Origin: Cheilinus undulatus
Lineage: Eukaryota; Chordata; Actinopteri; Labriformes; Labridae
Direction: 5' to 3'
Assembly (NCBI RefSeq): GCF_018320785.1
Contig: NC_054876.1
Coordinates: forward strand, 20,048,212-20,112,211
DNA length: 64,000 bases
Shown: positions 28,101-37,664 of the stretch, one piece after another
Position numbering within the stretch: the stretch's first letter is position 1
Layout: each line of letters starts with the position of its first letter
Program-made: the position numbers and the translations under genes
Notes under the pieces: generated by a model
Database searches by the model: none
What the model saw: only the letters and a program-made list of their open reading frames with translations
What the model was told of the DNA's origin: nothing

Positions 28101-31100
28101 ATCACCTACGTAGTAATGTTGAAATGAGTGTTGCGACAATATTTGGCATCCTTTGTTTGCTTTTGTGCAAGCCTGTTTTGAATTAAAGAGTGATTTTTTT
28201 TGGTTTGATTTAATTATGAATATATATAGTAATACAACTATAAATGCTTTGTGATATTTGCCTCTTATTTTGTCTTTTTTATTTAGTTTTTAAAAGTTTC
28301 ACAGACCAAAAACCGCCACAGTTTGACAACCCCTATAAGATCTGAGCAAATTAAGTTTGGACTTGATTTTTACAGTTTGTCTATATATATGCATTTTCTC
28401 CCACAGACCACTGCATGGTGAATTTCATCAAGAAGAATCTTCTGGGCTCTCTGGGGGAGTTCAGAAACCGTTTTATCAACCCCATACAGAATGGCCAGTG
28501 TGCTGACTCCACACCAAAAGACGTCCGGATCATGAAAAAACGAGCTCATGTACTTCATGCTATGTTGGTCGGATGTGTGCAGGTAAAAGGCTGCTGCAGG
28601 TATACAGTGCTTAACAATTTTATCAGACCACCTGTTATATTTGTCTCAAAGACCATCAAGCATCATGAAGTGCTTTAATGCGGACTCTTTCATTTTCAGT
28701 GAGCTCTCCACGTTTTACCATTCTGAACAGGAATGAGGGATTTCAAACTGAATTCACCCAAATTTGAGCCGGCTCACTGGGCTTCTCTGAGAAGTCAGAA
28801 ATTAATCAAGCATAACATTTGACCACTAAAACTCATTTTTCTGTTTAGGAATGCAAGTAAATAACTATAATTTGACATATAAATCAAGAAATGTTAATGT
28901 GCTTTACTATTTTTTCAGTTTTTTTGTAAATCAGTAAATTTGAAAATTCATGAATAACAATAACAATTATATTTTAGCATTAAAAATATCATTTGGGTTA
29001 AAGAGCTTCTACATATTGGTGTATTAACCATTGCAGACACATAAAAAATGATTTTGTTAATTACCAATGCTTTTAATTTAGGGCAGCTGTGACATAAATC
29101 TTACTTTGGTTAGGGTTAGTGGTCTAATAAATTTGTTAAGCACTGTATGTGCTAAAAATAGTTTTTCTTCCAGCTCTTAAAACTTTTTTTTTTTTCTTTT
29201 TAGAGAAGGGATTATTCTGAGTTGACTCAGTTTCTACCTCCAAAACATGAGTACGTGCTGGCAGTGAGGGTTACCCCACTTCAGTGTCAGTTGTACCGTT
29301 TCTACCTCGAACACATCTCTAGTAAGATCCGTCCTTTATATTTTTTACATATGAGCTGTAGAAATTAATTATAAGTAATAACAGAAAGAATTGGATTAAC
29401 TTTCTGTTTTTAGTCTTCCATTTTCAAACTTGTCAATTAACAGACTGAAGCATTTATAGCCAGAGACTTTTGTATTCTTACATTAATGTGCCAAAGAAGG
29501 CACATCAATGCCTTACCATGTTGTAGTTTATAGATGGTTGAACCTTTCATGTGATGTCACTACATTTTGAGAAGTTGAGGATAAATGTTGATTTTTTTCC
29601 CAGAGGTTGGATCAGTAACAGACAAAGCAAAGGTGAAGATTGGAGCAAACCTGTTCAAGGACTTCCAGGTGCTCAGCAAAATCTGGACTCATCCATGGTG
29701 CCTTCAGCTCAGCAAAGACAAAAAGGTGCCAAAAAAGCCAGCTCTGTGATATAAAGATCTGTCTGCTTTCATGTGAAGTGTTTTTCACTGAGTTTTAATT
29801 ACAGGAACTTTTTGGAAAGAAGAACAAAGTTAAAGCTGCTGCTCAGCTGAGAAATGGAGAAAAATCTGTAGCTGATCGGTATACATTTATAATTGTACTC
29901 TACCAGAACAAATGATTATCTACCAAATTTGACTATAATGCAGCCTTTGTGCACATCTTGAGCTTTAATGTTTGTTTGAAAGATGTGTTTAGAAGAAAAA
30001 ACAAGACTTTGAGTATGTTTTAAGACATTTTTACATGTTGTATGTCCTCTGCTTGTTGCAGTGCTGTGATCCAAAATGAAGGAAATTTTTGGAATATCAG
30101 TCACAGCAGTGCAGCGGTCACCTTTAATGTGTTCAGTGGAGTGCCGATTCTGGAAGGTATTCATACACTTTAAATGATCTTACACAGTAGTTTGCATACC
30201 AGTACATTTTTGGACTGTATTGCCTTCTGTGTAGGAGAGAAACAAACCACTGGCTCAAGCTCTGAGAGTCTGAACGGAAGCTGGTTCAGCAGTCTGCTGT
30301 CAGAACAAGATGCCAAAGTCATGGAGCACTCAGGGAAATTGTTGCTTTTGTTTGAGATCCTCAGGATGGCTGAAGACCTTGGAGACAAAGTGTAGGTTTA
30401 TTCTGTTACCTGATTGTTAACATGCTGACTGTTGACTATGTCTGCCTTCATGCTTTTCAAGTTTTTTCTGTTCATCTTCAGGCTTGTGTTCAGTCAGTCC
30501 TTGATTTCACTGAACCTGATAGAAGATTTCCTTCAGATCTCTCACCGGGCACGAGAACACCCATCGTCCAAAGGTACTCTGTTTATGGAGAAAAGGGTGT
30601 AATTGTGATGTTTTCCATGTGACACTTGACTTTTGATTAATCAGACTTCTTTGTTCTCACAGCGGGCAGTTGGATCAAGAATGTCGATTACTATCGTCTT
30701 GATGGTTCCACTTCCTCTGCTTTTAGGAAGAAATGGGCAGATCAATTCAATGATACCGCTAATGTCCGGTATGAACCAACCCACTCACTTCAGTTATATG
30801 GTGGTTATTCTGGACTAAGGCTAGAGCAGACTGTGTGACAATATTGTAACAAATTTTTTTCTTCATCTCATTTTATTGTAGTGGCCGATTGTTTCTCATC
30901 TCAACCAAAGCTGGCTCACTTGGTATCAACCTGGTTGCTGCTAACAGAGTCATCATCTTTGATGCCTCATGGAATCCTTCCCATGACATACAGAGCATTT
31001 ACAGGGTGTACCGTTTCGGTCAGCTCAAACAAGTGTTCGTCTACCGCTTCTTGGCTCAGGTAGGCTTATTTTCCTGAATACCAGTTTATATCTTGATTTA

Positions 31101-34100
31101 TAAATGTAAGCAATAACTGTTAAGTTTGCCTTGTGGAATTACACTACAGATTCCTGGGAGAAGTCAAGTCTCCAGTGAGAGCATACATGAAGAAGAGAGA
31201 CTTTTAGTATTTTAATTATGTCAATTAAATAGAAATATGCTATGTAAAATTAGTGGCTTCATAAATATTCATTCCCTTCAAGTCAGTATTTAGTAGACCT
31301 ATCCACACAGACTCGTTGTGATTGCAGCAAGAGGTGCATCTACTAAATTCTGACTTGAAGGGAGTGAATGTTTATGCAGTCACTTATTTTACATTATATA
31401 TTTTATTTAATTGATGGAGTGTTTTTTTTTCTTCAAAAAGCAGAATTATATTGACCATGACTGATTTATAAAATCAATAAACGGGTTAAACATCCAAGAG
31501 GGTGAATACTTTTTATAGCCACTGTACATTTTTAAAAGTTTTTATTTGCAGCTTCAAACATTGCTGTTATTCTCTGTTTCAGGGCACCATGGAGGAGAAG
31601 ATCTATGATCGTCAGGTGACCAAGCAGTCTCTGTCCAATCGAGTGGTGGATCAGCAGCAGATTGAGAGGCACTTCACCCTTTTTGAATTGACTGAACTTT
31701 ACACATTCGAGCCGGACCTTCTGGATGACCCAAACTCTAAGAAGACGAAACGAAGCAGCCCCATGTCACCAAAGGTAAGATTTTTATTTTCAGCTTTCTG
31801 ATTTAGTGCTGCTTTAAAGAAGCTCTCTGACAAAAGCATTAAGGAAGATTTTACTGTGTTAAATGGCTATTTGTTTTTTTTTTTTCAGGATAAAGTCCTG
31901 GAACAGCTGTTACAAACATGTAAGGACCAGATAGTTTCTTTCCATGAGCACGAATCTCTGCTGGACCATAAACAAGAGGAGGAGCTTAGTGAGGCAGAAC
32001 GCAGAGCTGCCTGGGCTGAATATGAGGCCGAGGTAAAACATTGAACACTGCACAGTGTCATTTATGACAAATTTATTATTTATTTAATTTTATTTAACCA
32101 GGAAAACCTCATTGAGATCAAAAATCTCATTTACAAGAGTGTCCTGGACAAGAAGGGCAGCAGCACAAATGGAGCTCCATGTAGTGAAATAACATGATCC
32201 AGACTTCCTGCACTATTTAACTTCATAGTTCTACGTTTTAACAGTATGTCAATGTGTGCCTTTGTTCCATCCTCAGTCAAACAACACCAAAGTTCCTGTC
32301 AATTCAAACATGGACTTGGAAAATAATACCAATGCACAGCTCTTGGTATGACTACACATTCTCTGTAACCTTTTCTCTGTTTTGTTTTTTTTTCTTTAAT
32401 TTGTTTTGGTAGAATAAATAACATAAAATGTCTCTGCAGGAGCTACTGAACAAGACCAGAGAGAAGGTATCAATGTCCTTCCTGTCCTTACAGAGGATGG
32501 TGCCTCACAGTATCGACGACTACATGTCACGACTGGTGGGTGACCTGAAGGTCTCAGTATAACAATGAGGGGATAAAAAAGCGACTTAAAATAGGTTTTA
32601 GTTTGTAAGCTATAGAAACATCCTTGAAAAGAACTCAAGAGCTAAATCTTACTAACGCTGTTGTCTTTTAGATTGAAATGATTTGTGTTCTAAAAATGAA
32701 CTGTTTAAACCACAGAGAAAAGTTTTAGCATTCAAGTACTTCTACATCTTCCTTGTTTTCCTTAAATAATCTTGGTAACATAGAAGTCAGCATCAGTGGC
32801 AGCAAGCAGCAGAAGAGTAAAACTACCTTTATTTTTTTTAAGAATAAATACTTACCCAGTAAATCACCGGCCCTTCTTTGACTTGCCATTTTTGTGATCA
32901 CGGACTTTATATTGAACACCCACAATATGAACAACATAAGGAATTTTCCTTGGACTTATTCTAAGAAAGTTTATTTGTTTCTAGCGGAATTTGGGTCAAA
33001 TTTCCATTGGATTTTTTAAGGAATTTCCCCCTAGCATTTTATAAAATATTCCTGGGAATTTTGAGAAGACTTTCTGGAACTTTCCCAGAAATTTTGGGAA
33101 TTTCATCCAAGACATTTTAAGTTGTAATTATTTCCACTAAATTTTGTTGGGGAGGGGGGATCAGGACACGTCCAGCTTCCTGCTCATTGGAAACTCTCAC
33201 TGTCTTCTAGAAAAAAATTCCAGAGAAAATGCATCTTTTTTTCTGTTGTTAAAATTTCTTCCCTTATCCTACCAGTTGTTGTGATTTTCTGCTCCTCTGA
33301 TAAACATTGGAGAGATGATTTGTTGAATGATTTGACTCGATTCAGTTAGTGACAAAATCAACATTAAAATTCAATTCTGCATAGACAAGGCTGCTCGCTT
33401 TCTCCCTTAATATTCGCACTCGCATTAGAACCGCTTGCTCGAGTCATAAGATTGGACCCCCAAATCCACAGTTATTACACTAAGGAAACATCAAACAAAA
33501 TGTCCTTATATGCAGATGATATCCGCCTTTACGTAACTACACCACAACTTACAATCCCAATTATTTTAGACAAAATAAGTATTTGGTACATTCGCAGGAT
33601 ACAGAATTAATTGGACTAAAAGCACACTGATGTCAATCAGCTCTTAATCGACAAATACCTTCACACAATTTCCATTTGAAGTAGTTACAGACAGATCTAC
33701 CTACCTAGGTACTGAAATCACAAAACATTATTCATCTCTTTACCAATGTAACTTTCCCCCTCTGCTGGATAAATTAAAAGATGTTATACAACACAGGAGA
33801 ATTCTTCCTATCTCACTCCTTGGCAGAGTAAATGCAGTGAAGATGATTTTTTTACCACAAATTCTTTACCTGATTCAGAACATGCCAATTTTCTTAACCA
33901 AACTCTTTTTCAAGTGGCTGGAATCAATAATAACTCCTCTATGGAACTACAAAACACATAGAATAAATAATAAATAGTTCTGCAGATCTAAGTCTAGTGG
34001 GGGCTTAGCCCTTCCTAGTTTCACTCTCTACTACTGGGTGTCAGCCATCAGATCCTTCACATTTTGGTTGAACCCTCCAAATCCCCCACCTACATGGTTA

Positions 34101-35835
34101 AAGATGGAGCAAGAGGACTGTCATCCTTTTTTACATAGGTGCTATATGGCTAGCTCCTGTTCCAGTTCACAAATCCATATACAACCAGAACCCTGTAGTC
34201 CATGATTTATTAAAAGTATGGAAACAAATTAAATTACACTTTGGCCTCAAATCCTTATCTCCTTTTTTACCCATTGCTAATAATCCCACCTTCCCGTCAT
34301 CTAGTCTTGATACAACATTTTCCACTTGGAGGGATTTGGGGATCTGCATTGTTAAGGATCTATACCTAGATGGCAAATTTGCCTCCTTTGAACAATTGCA
34401 AAGGAGATGCAATCTCCCAGCTAGCAGTTGTTTTTAGAAAGCTTCAAATTAGGGATTACACTCGGAAATACATGATAGGATTTGAGATAGAAAACAAGTC
34501 AATTACAGACGACTGTCTCTCTACGTCTCCACATGAGAACAAGTTTATCTCTTGTATATATAATATCTTACTCAGAGAAACCTCCCCTTCCTCTGAAAAA
34601 TATAAAGTGAGCTGGGAAGCCGAAATGGGTATTCCCATTCCTAATGATACGTGGCAAAGAGGTCTTGAACAGATACATAAGTGCTCAAGTAACAGTAGAC
34701 ACTGCCTTATACAATATAAAATAATTCATAGACTTCACTTTTCCAAAACAAAATTACACAGTATATATCCGAATGTATCACCCTTCCGTGACAAATATAG
34801 TGCCTTTAATGCAGACCTCGTCCACAGCTTTGTTTCATGCCCGAAGGTTGCCTCCTTCTGGAAAGAGGTGTTTAAAATCATGTCTGAAATTATTAATAGT
34901 CCACTAGAACCAGACCCTTGGCTGATTATCCTCGGCGTGTCCACAACACCCAATAAATTTAGATCAACTCAACAAGAATTCCTCTCCTATTGCCTGGCTA
35001 ATGCCAAAAAGCTGCTCTTTACGCTGTGGAAAGGAACCTCGGACCCCTCTACTAAACTGTGGTTACACCAGTTAACTGATACATTGAACTGAGAGGGGGA
35101 CAGGGACGCCAGGGTGGGGTGATGATGATATTGGGGTAGGGGGTCCTGCTTCTTTTTCTGTTCAACTAAATTTTGTTTTTATGCTGATAGCTCATGTTCT
35201 CATGTTTGCTTGTTTATAGCAAAGGAAATGAGCACTGTAATATTTTATATACTGTATAATTATTTATACATTTCAAGGCTCAATAAAATTTACTTTGAAA
35301 AAAAATTAAATTCTGCAGAGTTCTAAATAATATGAATGACATCTGAAGTTACTAATTTTCTGTCCAGTTTGACCTTGAAGATTAGAAAGATTATTTTCTG
35401 CTGGTTTTTGTCACATTTCCTCTTCTTCAAAAGAATTAAAGCTTGTATACACGAATTCACATGCATTGGAGAATTTTCTTTTGTTCATTACATATCTTTA
35501 AAGATGTTTTTATTCCTGTCACAGCGGCAGCAGTATCCTCAGCTGCTTGAGGCCGAGATCTTTACCAGAGCTCACTCTTGGAAACTGTGTGATGAGAAAG
35601 AGCAGCAGCGCCTACAGGCCTTTTATCGTGAAGTTCTCGCACAGCAACAAACAGTAAGTCACTTTTACATTCGTCTGAGTTTCTTTATGTGTACATGTGG
35701 GCAAAAGACCAAATCTCAATTACTGATCACATCCCTCCACAGCTCACGCTCCGCATTCAGGCCATCCTTAACAGACGAAGGCTGCAGGAGATGCCAGGGA
35801 CTGTTAACATGGGGAACCAGCAGGGACAGGCTTGA
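10180..35835 (+). CDS. atrx: ATRX-type Snf2 chromatin remodeller (complete, 35 coding exons)
   Basis: ATRX is a nuclear ATP-dependent remodeller that, with DAXX, deposits histone H3.3 at heterochromatin and telomeres. Exons, traced by GT-AG sites and phase: 10180-10199, 11541-11647, 11733-11785, 12230-12258, 12550-12671, 13010-13126, 14416-14522, 15401-15468, 15594-17362, 17970-18030, 21333-21487, 21686-21847, 21930-22035, 22625-22718, 22826-23014, 23167-23311, 26070-26179, 26369-26512, 26659-26833, 26938-27075, 28407-28582, 29204-29321, 29604-29725, 29805-29878, 30062-30156, 30235-30391, 30482-30573, 30663-30768, 30882-31059, 31583-31774, 31889-32032, 32277-32345, 32440-32535, 35525-35653, 35743-35835. 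The total is 5,712 nt (1,903 aa), shorter than human ATRX (2,492). Phase closes at every junction. The 20-nt first coding exon matches the human layout, and 35 exons is the human count as I recall it. ADD domain about 150-270; ATPase motifs MGLGKT (1131-1136), DEGH (1252-1255), LTGTPLQNN (1279-1287), YRVYRFGQ (1644-1651). The end of the 32440 exon is less certain because a second donor lies 18 nt on. Divergence allows an atrx-like paralogue. Confidence 0.95.
14416..15735 (+). other. atrx: ADD domain exons of atrx (GATA-like and PHD-like zinc fingers)
   Basis: Exons 7, 8 and the start of exon 9 encode the histone H3 tail reader. The first finger begins [15 protein letters not shown] and continues through [14 protein letters not shown]. 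The PHD-like part reads [16 protein letters not shown], then [16 protein letters not shown] and [10 protein letters not shown]. All zinc-binding cysteines I would expect are present, so recognition of H3 unmethylated at K4 and trimethylated at K9, the known role in mammals, is likely retained. This is the most conserved part outside the ATPase. Confidence 0.93.
15736..17362 (+). other. atrx: Acidic/Ser-rich linker encoded by the giant exon 9 of atrx
   Basis: Most of the 1,769-nt exon encodes low-complexity acidic, serine and lysine stretches typical of ATRX. Two islands are conserved. [10 protein letters not shown] (residues 487-496) matches the position and pattern of the mammalian HP1-binding [23 protein letters not shown] (from residue 558) matches human ATRX. 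The region is much shorter than in mammals and accounts for most of the size difference. A 211-codon frame on the opposite strand is only the serine-rich shadow of this exon. Confidence 0.85.
18031..18217 (+). CDS. atrx: Possible alternative terminal exon extension of atrx (intron 10 read-through)
   Basis: If the donor after 18030 is not used, translation continues in frame for 61 codons to a TAG at 18215-18217. The tail starts [10 protein letters not shown], is rich in K, R, S, Q and N ([22 protein letters not shown]) and ends AVKYTF. The donor is GTATGG, weaker than consensus. The rest of the 3.3-kb intron contains AATAAA at 19283, 19329 and 20966. The product would be about 879 aa: the ADD and HP1-motif region without the ATPase. 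Mammals make a comparable ATRXt by retaining an intron near this point. An open stretch of 61 codons could still arise by chance. Confidence 0.4.
18218..21332 (+). other. Remainder of atrx intron 10, possible alternative 3' UTR
   Basis: AT-rich DNA with no other coding exon recognised. It contains AATAAA hexamers at 19283-19288, 19329-19334 and 20966-20971. The last is followed by a T/G-rich stretch (about 20990-21030), as expected downstream of a cleavage site. An A-rich AAAAAC tract lies at about 20824-20852. Confidence 0.4.
23312..26069 (+). other. Large atrx intron 16
   Basis: A 2.76-kb intron just before the first ATPase exon. It contains a half hAT-like element (about 24178-24245, ending GGTTGAGAACCACTG) and a MITE at 24842-25035. 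No exon was recognised. Confidence 0.6.
24842..25035. mobile_element. MITE with 'acctctgccaaggaggt' end
   Basis: The left end is ACCTCTGCCAAGGAGGTTA, followed by a GTTTGTTTGTTTG run and a segment with ATTTTGATGAAATTTTGG. The right end is GGCGGAGGTCTGCGCTCTCC and then GTGCTTTTCTAGTTC. This arrangement is familiar from an abundant interspersed repeat in fish and other animals. The outer ACCTC-GCCA words are inverted. Confidence 0.6.
27279..28190 (+). pseudogene. Decayed P2X7-C-like coding fragment in atrx intron 20
   Basis: A frame starting at about 27509 reads [20 protein letters not shown], then a stop. Past shifts and stops it reads [11 protein letters not shown] and later [13 protein letters not shown]. 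These resemble the cysteine-rich intracellular domain of P2X7 receptors (C-x-C..C-x-PM-T-x-E, then CIT-x-HP-x-F), which occurs in many copies in fish genomes. The preceding sequence at 27279 (TTAAAGGGATATTTC) looks like a transposon edge. A donor-like CAGGTAAAT lies at about 27922. The copy is broken and unrelated to ATRX. Confidence 0.38.
28605..29145. mobile_element. Tc1/mariner-type MITE, 541 bp, TA target site
   Basis: The left arm CAGTGCTTAACAATTTTATC and the right arm, whose complement starts CAGTGCTTAACAAATTTATT, match at all but a few of about 27 positions. Both ends are bordered by TA. The interior has no transposase frame. It sits in atrx intron 21, only 22 bp after the splice donor at 28583. 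Confidence 0.85.
31240..31527. mobile_element. Decayed Tc1-like element piece
   Basis: The phrases GTGGCTTCATAAATATTCATTCCCTTCAAGTC and, about 100 bp on, its approximate inverse CTGACTTGAAGGGAGTGAATG form an inverted pair. The end GGGTGAATACTTTTTATAGCCACTGTA is characteristic of fish mariner-like relics. It lies in atrx intron 29. Confidence 0.55.
32055..32165. repeat. Interspersed repeat fragment
   Basis: TTTATTTAACCAGGAAAACC, then CATTGAGATCAAAAATCTC and AAGAGTGTCCTGGACAAGA, is a phrase I recognise as recurrent in fish genomes, probably a retroposon 3' end. It lies in atrx intron 31. The family is not assigned. Confidence 0.45.
33383..35310 (+). mobile_element. 5'-truncated LINE with reverse transcriptase remnant
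   Basis: In atrx intron 33. The RT signature [18 protein letters not shown] starts at 33383, and [10 protein letters not shown] follows at about 33508. After frame breaks, a 240-codon open frame (34370-35092) carries the typical C-terminal part of L1-clade-like fish elements, including [20 protein letters not shown] and [12 protein letters not shown]. It ends with AATAAAATTTACTTTGAAAAAA, a LINE 3' tail. It runs in the same direction as the host gene. The intact second half suggests a fairly young insertion; the first part contains stops and frameshifts. Confidence 0.82.
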
Positions 35836-36295
35836 ACAAGAAACTCAGGCTTTTGTAGAACAAGAAAGGAGTGCCTTTGTTTTTTACCTCACTGCTACTT
35901 TAGTGAACTGAATGTATGTTATCACTAGAGAGCAGCTATGCCATTGAAACAAAATAACAGCAGCAGATTATCATGTTTATTTGACCATATTTCTAGGACA
36001 TCATAGGAATGTTCACACAGTTTTGTTTTGTCAAACTTGAAGCACTTTAGCAAAACAAACAAAAAAAAAAGGTTTATAGTGAGTTCTACAAATGCTCTTT
36101 AGAAAGTCTTTTCTCACACTCTTTAAGGAAGTAGTTGTTCGGCTGCTTCATGGCAAAAAGAAGTGCAAACATCAGTGTGATGTTCCCACACTGAATGTTA
36201 AATTAAATTACCATAAGCTTTGCTGTTTGAATGTTTATTTTTTAATTTTGTTTATATTCAGCATTCTGTAATAAATTAAGAAAAAAACAAAGGTC
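35836..36295 (+). terminator. atrx: atrx 3' UTR and poly(A) signal
   Basis: After the TGA at 35833-35835 the sequence is AT-rich without further exons. AATAAA at 36270-36275 (GTAATAAATTAAG) is followed by a T/C/G-rich stretch with TCTTGTCTCTCTC, consistent with a cleavage site just beyond. Confidence 0.6.
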
Positions 36296-36422
36296 TTGTC
36301 TCTCTCTTGTCCAGGTTTGTGAACTGTTTCTAGGATTCTGTGGAAGCCCATTTCCATCAAATAACAATAACAGAAAACATGTGAAAGTAAGGCAATTCTT
36401 GACCAAAAAAAAATCCTAAAAT

Positions 36423-36592
36423 TAATTCTGAGTTAAAAAGTCAAAATTATGAGATAAGAAAGTCAAAATTATGACTTTTTATTCCATAATTTTGACTTTT
36501 TATCTCATAATTATGACTTCATTATCTCATAATTGTAACTTCTCTCATAATTTTGACTTTTTATCTCATTAAAATGACTTAGGATTTTCTTT
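36423..36592. repeat. Palindromic tandem repeat (AAAAGTCAAAATTATGAGAT units)
   Basis: About eight units alternate orientation: AAAAGTCAAAATTATGA, GACTTTTTATCTCATAAT and close variants. The tract can fold into long hairpins and ends in a run of T. Confidence 0.8.
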
Positions 36593-37664
36593 TTTTTTTT
36601 TTAATTGCCCAACTTCCACATTTTTCTTTTTTTAAGTGGTGGAAAGGGGCTTCTATAGGATTCAGTCCACATCTGAGTAAATATACTTTCAGTCTGGCAG
36701 AAGATTTGTTAATGTTTAGTTCAACACATACAAGCACCCTGAAGAATAAGACTTAAACGGGTGTTAATCATAAGTTTCATTACATGGTGTCATACTGATT
36801 CCTTGTGTATATTTGCCAAGGCTGGAAACACTGCTATGAAAAAAATTATGAGTATTATTTCAGAGAGCCTATTAATACATCCAGTAAATTTTACATCAAC
36901 AAAAAACTAAAATATTTCATTTAGCATTTAGCATTTTTATTTTGAAAGGAGAAATATAATTGCATGCTAACGGAAGAGGATTGGGGCCAGTGAAAAAAAA
37001 TTATTTGAGAGGCAATTTTTTTTTTTACTAAAAAAAGTCAGAATTCTTACTTTTTCTTCCAAGTAAAAAAATGATTTGCATCTCAACATTTCTTTTTCAG
37101 TGGCCCTAATCCTCTTCTGTACGTACTTGTGCCCTATAAATGGTCAGAAATAATGCTGCCCTGAAAGGCATAATATGAATTATTGTTTTCAACCTGGACC
37201 CATGAAACTTTATCAAAATATCAGTCATATCAATGTATGTAAATAAACCCAATTTCCAGATGTGAAGGATTCTTGCATAGATGAGGATGCAACTCACTCA
37301 GGATTTGACCACAGGTAGGTGGTTATTTTCAAAAATAATCCCTATAAACATCTTTGTCCACATGAAACCAAACTTTTACAAGCTGTAAGAAGTGAGCCTT
37401 GTCATCAGTTGTATTATTCAATGTTATTTCTGTAGTCAAGCTCGGCTCACTAAGAGAGCGCAACAGTGTGCCACATGTGAACATTTACTTGTCATTGCTC
37501 TGCATGACCATGTCATTTTCAAAGCTGTCCCGTCAAGCAAGTCTTAACCAGAGGTACCATCATTTGCAGCAGGGTTTGTGTCTTCAAAGTGTTGTTGAAG
37601 CTTCAGTGACCTCCGTGGTCTTTCAGGCATCTCTTCGTCAACATAAAGGGAGATCAACTGTGTG

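Larger units (their letters stand above)
26070..31774 (+). other. atrx: Snf2 ATPase exons of atrx
   Basis: Exons 17-30 encode both RecA-like lobes. In order: [14 protein letters not shown] and [10 protein letters not shown] (Walker A), [30 protein letters not shown] (DEGH box), [113 protein letters not shown]. The catalytic residues I can check are intact, so the ATPase is probably active. After FGQ the sequence is LKQ where mammalian ATRX has TKP. Confidence 0.93.

Noticed and set aside
32950..33200. Repeated GGAATTT words as a possible tandem array
   Set aside because: Spacing is irregular and units are too degenerate to call a repeat by eye.
34370..35092. 240-codon plus-strand frame as a host gene
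   Set aside because: It is the C-terminal part of a LINE: RT motifs precede it and a LINE 3' tail follows.
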